From contig NZ_JAJOHW010000148.1 in NCBI RefSeq assembly GCF_021129195.1, positions 1 to 33,889 on the forward strand: DNA of 33,889 bases, written 5' to 3'. Shown here in pieces: positions 7,142-14,599 of this stretch. Made by a program: the position numbers and the translations under genes. The notes beneath the pieces were generated by a model that saw nothing but the letters and a program-made list of their open reading frames with translations, did no database searches and was not told the DNA's origin. The first letter of the stretch is position 1. Each line of letters starts with the position of its first letter. The stretch comes from Chromobacterium aquaticum (GTDB lineage Bacteria; Pseudomonadota; Gammaproteobacteria; Burkholderiales; Chromobacteriaceae).

Positions 7142-7810
7142 TCAACGCGTGGCTAGGCGCTGCAGGATGTTGGAGAACTCTTCCATATAACTGTCGAAGC
7201 GGGTGGCCAAGCGGTCGACGTCGGTGGCGAAGCGGTTGTAGGCCACCACCGCCGGAATCGCCGCGAACAGGCCGATGGCGGTGGCCACCAATGCCTCGGC
7301 GATGCCCGGCGCCACCGTGGACAAGGTGGCCTGGCCGGCATTGCCCAAGCCGATGAAGGCATGCATGATGCCCCACACCGTGCCGAACAGGCCAATGTAA
7401 GGGCTGACCGAGCCGACGGTGGCGAGGAAGGAAGTATGGCTGTCCAAAGTGTCCAGCTCGCGCTGCGCCGCCGCCTTCATCGCCCGGCGCGAGCCGGCCA
7501 TGATGTCGGACAGCTCGGTGCCGTTGCGGCCGCGCAGTTTCAGGAACTCGGCGAAGCCGGACTGGAAGATGCGCTCCATGCCCACGGTGTCGTTGCGGCG
7601 GCTGGCATCCTCATACAGACGATTCAAGTCCGCGCCGCTCCAGAAATTGCGCTCGAACTCGTCGCTATTGCGCCGCGCCGCGCGCAGCACCGCGATCTTG
7701 TTGAAAATCAACGCCCAGGACAGCACCGACATCAAGGCTAGGCCGGCCATCACCAATTGCACCATCAAGCTGGCGTCCAGGATCAGGCTCAGGAAAGAAA
7801 TCTGTTGCAC
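7142..7810 (-). CDS. tolQ: TolQ, proton channel subunit of the Tol-Pal system (no tolR next to it)
   Basis: TolQ works with TolR as a proton-driven motor in the inner membrane that energises TolA and outer-membrane constriction at division. The 222-residue length fits the family, with an N-terminal helix (LVMAGLALMSVLSWALIF), a cytoplasmic loop and two C-terminal helices carrying SVSPYIGLFGTVWGIMHAF and GIAEALVATAIGLFAAIPAVVAYN. It starts with GTG at 7810, with AGAGGAG about five bases upstream. MotA/ExbB paralogues share the fold, but FLSLILDASLMVQLVM is TolQ-like. Downstream on the same strand comes the yedA-like gene and not tolR, tolA, tolB or pal, so the usual operon is broken up. It follows the tsaC-like gene after 26 bases and may be cotranscribed with it. 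Confidence 0.85.
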   Translation of the reverse strand: MQQISFLSLILDASLMVQLVMAGLALMSVLSWALIFNKIAVLRAARRNSDEFERNFWSGADLNRLYEDASRRNDTVGMERIFQSGFAEFLKLRGRNGTELSDIMAGSRRAMKAAAQRELDTLDSHTSFLATVGSVSPYIGLFGTVWGIMHAFIGLGNAGQATLSTVAPGIAEALVATAIGLFAAIPAVVAYNRFATDVDRLATRFDSYMEEFSNILQRLATR

Positions 7811-7836
7811 GGCAACTCCTCTTGTAATCGCCAGGC

Positions 7837-8427
7837 TCAGCGCAATACGCGGCCTGTTTCCAAATCAATGATGGTGGACGGTTTGCGCCGCTTGCCGATG
7901 CGGCCCGGCAGGGTCAGCACTCGCTGGCGGAAAGCCTGTTGGCAGGCGCGCGCGGTTTTCAGCGATTGCTGGCCGGCGCGGTTGGCCGAGGTGGACACCA
8001 GCGCCGTGCCCAGGCTGCGACACAGCGCGGCGGCCTCGCCATGGGCGGTGACGCGCACCGCAATCTTGTCGTGCTTGCCGCGCAGCGCCGGCGGCACCCG
8101 GCGCGAGGCCGGCAGCAAAAAAGTATATGGACCCGGCCAGTAGCGCGCCAGTTCCGCGTATTGAGCGGCGGACAGCGGGCGGATCAGGTGGCGGATCTGG
8201 CCGACATCGGCGGCGATCACGATCAGCCCCTTGTGATTGGGCCTGGCCTTGATCGCCAGAATCTTGCGGATGGCGCGCACATCCAGCGGATTGCAGCCCA
8301 GGCCGTAGCAGGACTCGGTGGAATAGGCGATGACCTCGCCCTGTTTCAGCGCGGCGCGGGCTTTGAGCTGCAACGGGCGTCCGGGCAGCCGGGGCAAGGG
8401 CCGCTCCCGGCCGGGGGTGAACTTCAT
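7837..8427 (-). CDS. tsaC: Sua5/YciO/YrdC-family protein, probable L-threonylcarbamoyladenylate synthase
   Basis: The family makes threonylcarbamoyl-AMP from threonine, bicarbonate and ATP for the t6A37 modification of ANN-decoding tRNAs. The 196-residue length equals short TsaC/YrdC proteins, without the extra Sua5 domain. Family marks are AYSTESCYGLGCNP near residues 34-47, Lys60 and Arg62 in KARPNHKGLIV, the WPGPYTFLLPAS stretch, RVTAH and the nucleotide-binding STSANRAG. The ATG at 8427 is the only good start. YciO paralogues, which may lack this activity, are an alternative. tolQ follows on the same strand. Confidence 0.85.
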   Translation of the reverse strand: MKFTPGRERPLPRLPGRPLQLKARAALKQGEVIAYSTESCYGLGCNPLDVRAIRKILAIKARPNHKGLIVIAADVGQIRHLIRPLSAAQYAELARYWPGPYTFLLPASRRVPPALRGKHDKIAVRVTAHGEAAALCRSLGTALVSTSANRAGQQSLKTARACQQAFRQRVLTLPGRIGKRRKPSTIIDLETGRVLR

Positions 8428-8485
8428 GATGATGGGCGGCGATGCGAAAATAAAGCCGCATTGTACCGCTGTCCGCGACGGCGAC

Positions 8486-8686
8486 CTAGCGCTTCAACGC
8501 ATCCCCATCGTCGTCTTCCGGCGCCGGGCGCCAGGCATAGCAACGCAGCGGCGGCCTGTCGCTGTGGAATTGTTTCAACCAATACGCCAGCCGGCGCCAG
8601 CAGCGGCGCTCATGGCGTAGGAAATGCGCAACCTTGCGCCATCGGCCTTCGGCTTCCGGCGCTGCCGCCGGTGCGATGTGACTCAT
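8486..8686 (-). CDS. small basic, Arg/Trp-rich protein of unknown function
   Basis: This is a 66-residue reading frame with a well-placed ribosome site (GAGGAGA, about six bases before ATG). It is rich in Arg, Trp and His (EGRWRKVAHFLRHERRCWRRLAYW is split here only as a description of residues 14-37) and ends with an acidic patch EDDDGD. I see no signal peptide or membrane segment and do not recognise a family. It lies 58 bases upstream of the tsaC-like gene on the same strand and could be its leader cistron. It may also be a chance frame; the ribosome site is the main support. Confidence 0.5.
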   Translation of the reverse strand: MSHIAPAAAPEAEGRWRKVAHFLRHERRCWRRLAYWLKQFHSDRPPLRCYAWRPAPEDDDGDALKR

Positions 8687-8863
8687 GATGTCTTCTCCTC
8701 GGCATCAGGCGCAGTATCCGGCTGGCAACCGCCCTGCCTGCGCCACTCGCCTCCAATCTAGAAGAAGCCGCATCAAGCCAATGTCGAATTTTCGATACCG
8801 GCTGCAAAAATGCCATAAATCTGCCCCTTTCCTCCACCGGCCCGCTCCGATATTTTTAAGCAT

Positions 8864-8892
8864 TTGGAACCTAGCCAAGCTGTCGATATCAT
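8864..8892 (+). promoter_or_regulatory. candidate sigma70 promoter of the rfb operon
   Basis: TTGGAA (8864-8869) and TATCAT (8887-8892) are separated by exactly 17 bases and lie 104 bases before the rfbB start. The spacer 8687-8995 is clearly more AT-rich than its surroundings. I see no JUMPstart-like element or other gene in this 309-base region. Confidence 0.45.
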
Positions 8893-8995
8893 TCATTGAA
8901 CCCATAAAATATTTTTGCCATCCTCTTGCCGCCGCGCCATCCCGCGGCCGCAATGAGCCAGTTTCCTGATTCAAGTTATTGAAAGAACGAACGCT

Positions 8996-10057
8996 ATGAG
9001 CATCTTGGTAACCGGCGGCGCCGGCTTCATCGGCGGCAATTTCGTACTGGACTGGCTGGCGCAGAGCGACGAAACCGTCGTCAATCTGGACGCGCTCAGC
9101 TACGCCGGCAATCTCGACACCCTGAAATCCCTGGAGCAGGACCCGCGTCATGTCTTCGTGCGCGGCGATATCGGCGACCGCGTGCTGGTCGACGCCCTGC
9201 TGGCCGAGCACCGCCCACGCGCGGTGATCAACTTCGCCGCGGAAAGCCATGTCGACCGTTCCATCCACGGACCGGGCGACTTCATCCAGACCAATGTGGT
9301 CGGCACCTTCAATCTGCTGGAAAGCGTGCGCGGTTACTGGGGCCAGCTGACGGACGCGGAGCGCGCCGCCTTCCGCCTGCTGCATGTGTCCACCGACGAG
9401 GTTTACGGCTCGCTGAGCCCCGACGACGCGCCGTTCACAGAAAATCACCGCTACCAGCCGAACAGCCCCTACTCCGCGTCCAAGGCCGCGTCCGATCACC
9501 TGATGCGCGCCTGGCACCACACTTACGGCCTGCCGGTGCTGACCACCAATTGCAGCAATAACTACGGCCCCTATCACTTCCCGGAGAAGCTGATCCCGCT
9601 GGTCATCCTCAACGCCCTGGCCGGCAAGCCGCTGCCTATCTACGGCGACGGCAGCCAGGTGCGCGACTGGCTCTACGTCAAAGACCATTGCAGCGCCATC
9701 CGCCGGGTGCTGGAAGCCGGCACGCCCGGCGAAACCTATAATGTCGGCGGCTGGAACGAGAAAACCAATCTGGACGTGGTCAAAACCATCTGCGCCTTGC
9801 TGGACGAATTGGCGCCGCAGGCCGACCCGACGCGCCGCTACGCCGAGCAGATCGCCTTCGTCGCCGACCGCCCCGGCCACGACAGCCGCTACGCGATAGA
9901 CGCGCGCAAACTGGAGCGCGAGCTGGGCTGGCGGCCGCAGGAAACCTTCGACAGCGGCATCCGCAAAACCGTGGCCTGGTATCTGCAACATCAGGACTGG
10001 GTCGCCAATGTCAGCAGCGGCGCCTATCGCGACTGGGTGAACCAACACTATGGCTGA
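8996..10057 (+). CDS. rfbB: dTDP-glucose 4,6-dehydratase
   Basis: RfbB (RmlB) converts dTDP-glucose to dTDP-4-keto-6-deoxyglucose, the second step of dTDP-L-rhamnose synthesis. The 353-residue length fits the family. The NAD-binding [10 protein letters not shown] lies at residues 6-15, the catalytic Thr133-Asp134-Glu135 in VSTDEVYG, and Tyr159 and Lys163 in YSASKAASD. It is the first gene of rfbBDAC and overlaps rfbD by eight bases. The order B-D-A-C is the common one. Nothing unusual is seen. Confidence 0.97.
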   Translation: MSILVTGGAGFIGGNFVLDWLAQSDETVVNLDALSYAGNLDTLKSLEQDPRHVFVRGDIGDRVLVDALLAEHRPRAVINFAAESHVDRSIHGPGDFIQTNVVGTFNLLESVRGYWGQLTDAERAAFRLLHVSTDEVYGSLSPDDAPFTENHRYQPNSPYSASKAASDHLMRAWHHTYGLPVLTTNCSNNYGPYHFPEKLIPLVILNALAGKPLPIYGDGSQVRDWLYVKDHCSAIRRVLEAGTPGETYNVGGWNEKTNLDVVKTICALLDELAPQADPTRRYAEQIAFVADRPGHDSRYAIDARKLERELGWRPQETFDSGIRKTVAWYLQHQDWVANVSSGAYRDWVNQHYG

Positions 10058-10976
10058 GCACGCGCCCACCATTCTGCTGACCGGAATCAACGGCCAGCTC
10101 GGTCACCGGTTGCAAAGCGCGCTGGCGCCGCTGGGCGCAGTCGTCGCGCTGAGCCGCGCTGAACTGGACCTGGGCCAGGCCGACAGCATCCGCCAGGCGT
10201 TGGAACGCCACCAGCCCGACATCATCGTCAACCCCGCCGCCTACACCGCGGTGGACCGCGCCGAGAGCGAACCCGAACAAGCCCACGCGGTCAACGCCGC
10301 CGCGCCGGCCTTGCTGGCGCAATGGGCGGCGCGGCGCCAGGCGCTGTTGCTGCACTATTCCACCGATTACGTGTTCAGCGGCGCCGGAGAACGACCCTGG
10401 CGCGAAGACGATGCGGCCGAGCCGCGCTCGGTCTACGGCCAGAGCAAATGGGCCGGCGAGCAAGCGGTGCGCGCCGCCGCGCCGCGGTATTTGATCCTGC
10501 GCACCAGCTGGGTGTTCGGCGCTCACGGCGGCAACTTCCTGAAAACCATTCTGCGTCTGGCCCGAGAGCGCGACAGCTTGAGCGTGGTGGCCGATCAGAT
10601 CGGCGCGCCCACTTCCACCGCCTTGATCGCCGACGTCACCGTGGCGCTGCTGCGCGCTTACTTGCGCGATCCGGCCGGCTTCGCCTACGGTAGCTACCAC
10701 CTGGCGGCGCAGGGCGAAACCAGTTGGCACGGCTATGCTCAACTGCTGACCGCCGAAGCGGTAAAACAGGGCTGCGTGCTGCGGCTGAGGCCAGCCGACA
10801 TCGCGCCTATCGCCACGGCGGACTACCCGCTGCCGGCGCCGCGGCCGGCCAACTCCCGGCTGGACTGCGCCAAGCTGCGGCAAACCTTCGGCCTCGCGCT
10901 GCCACGCTGGGAGACCGGCGTCCAACAAGTGCTGGCCGAACTCTGCGCCCAGCCGCAAACGAAAGACAAGCAATGA
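10050..10976 (+). CDS. rfbD: dTDP-4-dehydrorhamnose reductase
   Basis: RfbD (RmlD) carries out the last step, NAD(P)H reduction of dTDP-4-keto-L-rhamnose to dTDP-L-rhamnose. The 308 residues include the TGINGQLG nucleotide site (11-18), [10 protein letters not shown] near 102-111, catalytic Tyr129 and Lys133 in YGQSKWAGE, and LRTSWVFG. The start overlaps the end of rfbB by eight bases and the stop overlaps rfbA by four (ATGA), so translation is probably coupled. Confidence 0.96.
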   Translation: MAEHAPTILLTGINGQLGHRLQSALAPLGAVVALSRAELDLGQADSIRQALERHQPDIIVNPAAYTAVDRAESEPEQAHAVNAAAPALLAQWAARRQALLLHYSTDYVFSGAGERPWREDDAAEPRSVYGQSKWAGEQAVRAAAPRYLILRTSWVFGAHGGNFLKTILRLARERDSLSVVADQIGAPTSTALIADVTVALLRAYLRDPAGFAYGSYHLAAQGETSWHGYAQLLTAEAVKQGCVLRLRPADIAPIATADYPLPAPRPANSRLDCAKLRQTFGLALPRWETGVQQVLAELCAQPQTKDKQ

Positions 10977-11860
10977 CCCAGGCACGCAAAGGCATCATCC
11001 TGGCCGGCGGCTCCGGCACCCGGCTATACCCGGCCACCATTTCCGTCAGCAAGCAATTGCTGCCGATCTACGACAAGCCGATGATTTATTATCCGCTGAC
11101 CACGCTGATGCTGGCCGGCATCCAGGAAATCCTGATCATCTCCACCCCGCAGGACACGCCGCGCTTCGAGCAGTTGCTGGGCGACGGCAGCCAATGGGGC
11201 TTGCGACTGAGCTACGCGGTGCAACCCAGCCCGGACGGCCTGGCCCAGGCCTTCATCATCGGCGAGGGCTTCCTGGCCGGCGCGCCATCGGCGCTGGTGC
11301 TGGGCGACAATATCTATTACGGCCACGATTTCTCCGCCTTGCTGCAGGACGCCAACGCCAAGCACAGCGGCGCCAGCGTGTTCGCCTACCGCGTCAACGA
11401 TCCGGAGCGCTACGGCGTGGTCGCCTTCGACGCCGACGGCAAGGCACTGTCGATAGAGGAAAAGCCGGCGCAACCCAAGTCCAATTACGCGGTGACCGGC
11501 CTCTACTTCTACGATGAGCAGGTGGTCGATATCGCCAAGTCCATCAGACCCTCGCCGCGCGGCGAGCTGGAAATCACCGACGTCAACAATGTCTATTTGC
11601 AGCAGGGCCAGTTGTCGGTGCAGACCATGGGCCGCGGCTACGCCTGGCTGGACACCGGCACCCATGAATCCATGCTGGAAGCCAGCCAGTTCATCGCCAC
11701 CATAGAAAGCCGCCAGGGCCTGAAAGTGGCCTGCCCGGAAGAAGTCGCCTACCGCTCCGGCTGGATAGGCGACGAACAGGTGCGCCAACTGGCCAAGCCG
11801 CTGCAGAAGACCGGCTACGGCCGTTATCTGCTGGCGATGCTGGACCAGACTGTCTATTGA
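10973..11860 (+). CDS. rfbA: glucose-1-phosphate thymidylyltransferase
   Basis: RfbA (RmlA) joins glucose-1-phosphate and dTTP to start the pathway, and is usually inhibited by the end product dTDP-rhamnose. The 295-residue length matches RmlA. The signature [16 protein letters not shown] lies at residues 7-22, followed by [28 protein letters not shown] carries the metal-binding Asp, and [19 protein letters not shown] and [11 protein letters not shown] are family blocks. I chose the ATG at 10973, overlapping rfbD by four bases, and not the longer frame that begins inside rfbD. Confidence 0.97.
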   Translation: MTQARKGIILAGGSGTRLYPATISVSKQLLPIYDKPMIYYPLTTLMLAGIQEILIISTPQDTPRFEQLLGDGSQWGLRLSYAVQPSPDGLAQAFIIGEGFLAGAPSALVLGDNIYYGHDFSALLQDANAKHSGASVFAYRVNDPERYGVVAFDADGKALSIEEKPAQPKSNYAVTGLYFYDEQVVDIAKSIRPSPRGELEITDVNNVYLQQGQLSVQTMGRGYAWLDTGTHESMLEASQFIATIESRQGLKVACPEEVAYRSGWIGDEQVRQLAKPLQKTGYGRYLLAMLDQTVY

Positions 11861-11876
11861 TACTGACGAGCCGCTT

Positions 11877-12422
11877 ATGAACATCATCGACACCGCCATT
11901 GCCGACGTCAAAATCATAGAACCCGCCGTGTTCGGCGACGAACGCGGCTTCTTCTTCGAAAGCTTCAATCAGCAGCGCTTCGAAGCCGCCATCGGCTGCG
12001 CCGCACCCTTCGTGCAGGACAATCACAGCCGCTCCAGCAAGGGCGTGCTGCGCGGCCTGCACTATCAGTTGGCGCCGCATGCCCAGGGCAAGCTGGTTAG
12101 GGTGATCGCCGGCGAGGTTTTCGATGTCGCCGTCGACATCCGTCGCGGCTCGGCCAGTTTCGGCCAATGGGTGGGCGTGCACCTGTCCGCCGCCAACAAG
12201 CGCCAGCTGTGGGTGCCGCCCGGCTTCGCCCACGGCTTCGTCACCCTGTCGGACAGCGCCGAGTTTCTGTACAAGACCACGGATTACTGGTTCAAGGAAT
12301 TGGAGCGAACCATAGCCTGGAACGATCCCGAGCTGGCGATCGCCTGGCCGCTGGACGGAGAACCGCAGCTGTCGGCCAAGGACTGCGACGCGCCAGGCCT
12401 GCGTCAGGCCGAACTGGGCTGA
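11877..12422 (+). CDS. rfbC: dTDP-4-dehydrorhamnose 3,5-epimerase
   Basis: RfbC (RmlC) epimerises dTDP-4-keto-6-deoxyglucose at C3 and C5. The 181-residue cupin carries DERGFFFESFN (21-31), catalytic His62 in LRGLHYQ, Lys72, the PPGFAHGF block and the catalytic Tyr132 in FLYKTTDYW. It starts 16 bases after rfbA and is the last gene of the operon, followed by a terminator. No glycosyltransferase gene lies alongside, so the rhamnosylated product (LPS, exopolysaccharide or rhamnolipid) cannot be told. Confidence 0.96.
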   Translation: MNIIDTAIADVKIIEPAVFGDERGFFFESFNQQRFEAAIGCAAPFVQDNHSRSSKGVLRGLHYQLAPHAQGKLVRVIAGEVFDVAVDIRRGSASFGQWVGVHLSAANKRQLWVPPGFAHGFVTLSDSAEFLYKTTDYWFKELERTIAWNDPELAIAWPLDGEPQLSAKDCDAPGLRQAELG

Positions 12423-12445
12423 GCCGGATCCAAGCCCGGAAATGA

Positions 12446-12472
12446 AAACAGCGCCGCTTGCGGCGCTGTTTC
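12446..12472 (+). terminator. Rho-independent terminator of rfbBDAC
   Basis: AACAGCGCCGC (12447-12457) pairs with GCGGCGCTGTT (12460-12470), followed by TTC. It lies 24 bases after the rfbC stop. The A-run before the stem gives a short U-tract on the other strand too, so it may also help end purD transcription. Confidence 0.8.
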
Positions 12473-12490
12473 TCTATCCAACGGCGGGAC

Positions 12491-12647
12491 TCAGAACCTG
12501 TTCACGCTCTCGCGAGCTAGCGCGAGACAAGGCGAAAACAGCGGAAGAAGCGGAGCGTACAAACGGTACATGAGCATTCTGAAGGTGTTTTCAACGCCCT
12601 TGTCTAACTATCCCGCCGACGCGCAGCTGATCGTAAACAGATTCTCA
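12491..12647. repeat. MITE-like element (copy B, 151 bp plus TCA duplications)
   Basis: The element spans 12494-12644. Its ends are GAACCTGTTCACG and, read inward from the right, GAATCTGTTTACG. TCA flanks it on both sides (12491-12493 and 12645-12647). Inside are nested inverted repeats: TCTCGCG/CGCGAGA (12508-12514 and 12521-12527), ACAAGGCG and AAAACA against TGTTTT and CGCCCTTGT, and a GTAC/GTAC centre, so the strand could fold into one long hairpin. No coding capacity is evident. The right TCA is the complement of the TGA stop of purD. It is related to the short element at 6140-6196. I infer a non-autonomous IS5-family (IS1031-like) element mobilised by a transposase elsewhere in the genome. 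Confidence 0.8.
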
Positions 12648-13922
12648 GTGCTTGCGGCCTATCGCGCGCGCGCCGATGTCGCGGCGCAGCTGCTTGCCGG
12701 CGAAATGGACCTGATCGGCCAAGGCATATGCCTTGCCCTGCGCCATCTTCACGCTGTCACCCAGGCCCACCGCGCACAGCACGCGGCCGCCGTTGCTGCG
12801 CAGCTGTTTGTCCGCGTCCAGGCTGACGCCGGCGTGGAACACCATGCCGTCCTCGCTCTCGGCCGGCAAGCCGCTGATCAGATCGCCCTTGCGCGGCGCT
12901 TCCGGATAACCCTCGGCCGCCAGCACCACACCCAAGGCCACGCGACGGTCCCACTCCGCCTCCACCTGGTTCAGGCGGCCGTTGACGCCGGCCTCCAGCA
13001 ACACGGTGAAGTCGGACTTCAACCGCGCCATGATGGGCTGGGTTTCCGGGTCGCCGAAGCGGCAGTTGAATTCGATAGTGTGCGGGTTGCCCTGCGCGTC
13101 TATCATCAGGCCGGCGTAAAGGAAGCCGGTATAACTGTGGCCGTCCTTCTTCATGCCCAACACCGTCGGCAGGATGATTTCGCGCATCACCCGGTTGTGC
13201 ACCGCCGGCGTCACCACCGGCGCCGGGCTATACGCGCCCATGCCGCCGGTATTGGGACCCTGGTCGTTGTCCAGCAGGCGCTTGTGGTCCTGGCTGGTGG
13301 CCATCGGCAGCACGTGGTCGCCGTCCACCATCACGATGAAGCTGGCCTCCTCGCCCTGCAGGAAGTCCTCGATCACCACCCGCGCGCCGGCGCTGCCCAT
13401 CTTGTTGCCCACCAGCATATCGTCGATGGCCGCGTGCGCCTCGTCCAGCGTCAGCGCCACCACCACGCCCTTGCCGGCGGCGAGTCCGTCGGCCTTGATC
13501 ACGATGGGCGCGCCCTTGGCGTCGACATAGGCATGGGCGGCGCTAGCGTCGCTGAAGGTTTCGTAGCCGGCGGTGGGGATGCCGTGGCGCTTCATGAAGG
13601 CCTTGGCGAAATCCTTGGAGCTTTCCAACTGCGCGCAATATTGCGTGGGGCCGAAAATCCGCAGCCCCTCGGCGCGGAAGGCATCGACCACGCCGGCCGC
13701 CAGCGGCGCCTCCGGACCCACCACCGTCAGTTCGATCTTCTCCTGCTTGGCGAAAGCCACCCATTCCGCCACGCTGCCGAGCTCGACGTTGGTCAGATTG
13801 GGGTCCAGCGCGGTGCCGGCGTTGCCGGGCGCGACGAAGACCTTGGACACCCGGCGCGATTTGGCGATGCGCCAGGCCAGCGCGTGTTCGCGCCCGCCGG
13901 AGCCGATAACCATTACTTTCAT
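12645..13922 (-). CDS. purD: phosphoribosylamine-glycine ligase (GAR synthetase)
   Basis: PurD joins phosphoribosylamine and glycine with ATP in the second step of purine synthesis. The 425-residue length is close to E. coli PurD. The N-terminal MKVMVIGSGGREHALAW, the ATP-grasp region with VIKADGLAAGKGVVVA, and the block NTGGMGAYSPAP are typical, as are EFNCRFGDPETQ and the C-terminal domain. I chose ATG 13922, which begins the conserved sequence, over the longer frame to 13991. The stop codon coincides with the target duplication of the adjacent MITE-like element. It follows pagP by 53 bases. Confidence 0.96.
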   Translation of the reverse strand: MKVMVIGSGGREHALAWRIAKSRRVSKVFVAPGNAGTALDPNLTNVELGSVAEWVAFAKQEKIELTVVGPEAPLAAGVVDAFRAEGLRIFGPTQYCAQLESSKDFAKAFMKRHGIPTAGYETFSDASAAHAYVDAKGAPIVIKADGLAAGKGVVVALTLDEAHAAIDDMLVGNKMGSAGARVVIEDFLQGEEASFIVMVDGDHVLPMATSQDHKRLLDNDQGPNTGGMGAYSPAPVVTPAVHNRVMREIILPTVLGMKKDGHSYTGFLYAGLMIDAQGNPHTIEFNCRFGDPETQPIMARLKSDFTVLLEAGVNGRLNQVEAEWDRRVALGVVLAAEGYPEAPRKGDLISGLPAESEDGMVFHAGVSLDADKQLRSNGGRVLCAVGLGDSVKMAQGKAYALADQVHFAGKQLRRDIGARAIGRKH

Positions 13923-13975
13923 GTCAATGCTCCATCTGTTCTTGACGGCGCGCCGCAACGCGCCGGATTCTTCAC

Positions 13976-14536
13976 TCAATCGAGCTGCCAACGCAGCCAG
14001 GCGAACAATACATTGCCGTTATTGTGCCCGCCCGGGATATAGGTGGCCTGCAAGGCCAGCCGGCGATACTCCACCGACACCAGCGGCAGCACCGCCGGCA
14101 ACGGGATATAGCTATAGTCCGAACGCGCGGTGACGCCGGCGGTGAAACCGGCGCCCAGCCGCCAGCCGTCCAGCGGCCGCCAGGTTTTCTGGTAGGCGTA
14201 GCCGACGAAGGGTTCGACATCCTTGTGCGAGTCCAGGAAGGCCATCGCATACAGCGCGTGCCAATCTCCATCGGCGTCGTAGCGGTAACGGCCAAAGCCC
14301 AGACCCCAGGGCCGCTCGTTGAAGGAGTCGATTTTCGCCCTGTCGTAGAAGGCGCGGTTATGCCAGGTCACGGCCGGCACGTACAGCTCGTAGCGATCGG
14401 AACGCCAGGTCGCCTCGACATTGTCGCGGCTGCGCTGCCAAAAGCCGGGTTCGGCGGCCGTGTAGTCGGCGGCCAGCGCCGCCGGGCTGCCGAGCGCCAG
14501 CAGCCCGGCGCCCAAACAGAATGCAATAGATCTCAT
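13976..14536 (-). CDS. pagP: lipid A palmitoyltransferase PagP
   Basis: PagP is an outer-membrane beta-barrel enzyme that moves palmitate from phospholipid to lipid A, which in enterics raises resistance to cationic peptides. This 186-residue protein has a signal peptide (about residues 1-22, ending AALA). Catalytic residues are visible: His59 in VPAVTWHNRAFYD and Asp102-Ser103 in AMAFLDSHKDVEPFVGY. RPWGLGFGRYR is another family block, and the protein ends in an aromatic strand (LFAWLRWQL). It lies between purH and purD on the same strand, an unusual place for an envelope gene. The ribosome site is weak, and a strong palindromic hairpin separates it from purH. Confidence 0.93.
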   Translation of the reverse strand: MRSIAFCLGAGLLALGSPAALAADYTAAEPGFWQRSRDNVEATWRSDRYELYVPAVTWHNRAFYDRAKIDSFNERPWGLGFGRYRYDADGDWHALYAMAFLDSHKDVEPFVGYAYQKTWRPLDGWRLGAGFTAGVTARSDYSYIPLPAVLPLVSVEYRRLALQATYIPGGHNNGNVLFAWLRWQLD

Positions 14537-14559
14537 CAGGAAAACAGCGTCAATAAGCT

Positions 14560-14584
14560 GGGGATGCCGGCTAGCCGGCTCCCC
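14560..14584. other. strong hairpin in the purH/pagP spacer
   Basis: A perfect 14-bp palindrome GCCGGCTAGCCGGC (14566-14579) is extended by GGGG and CCCC across small internal bulges. No U-tract follows on the minus strand, so it is not a classical terminator. It may weaken read-through from purH into pagP or stabilise the purH mRNA end. Confidence 0.45.
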
Positions 14585-14599
14585 GGTTGATAAAACGGC

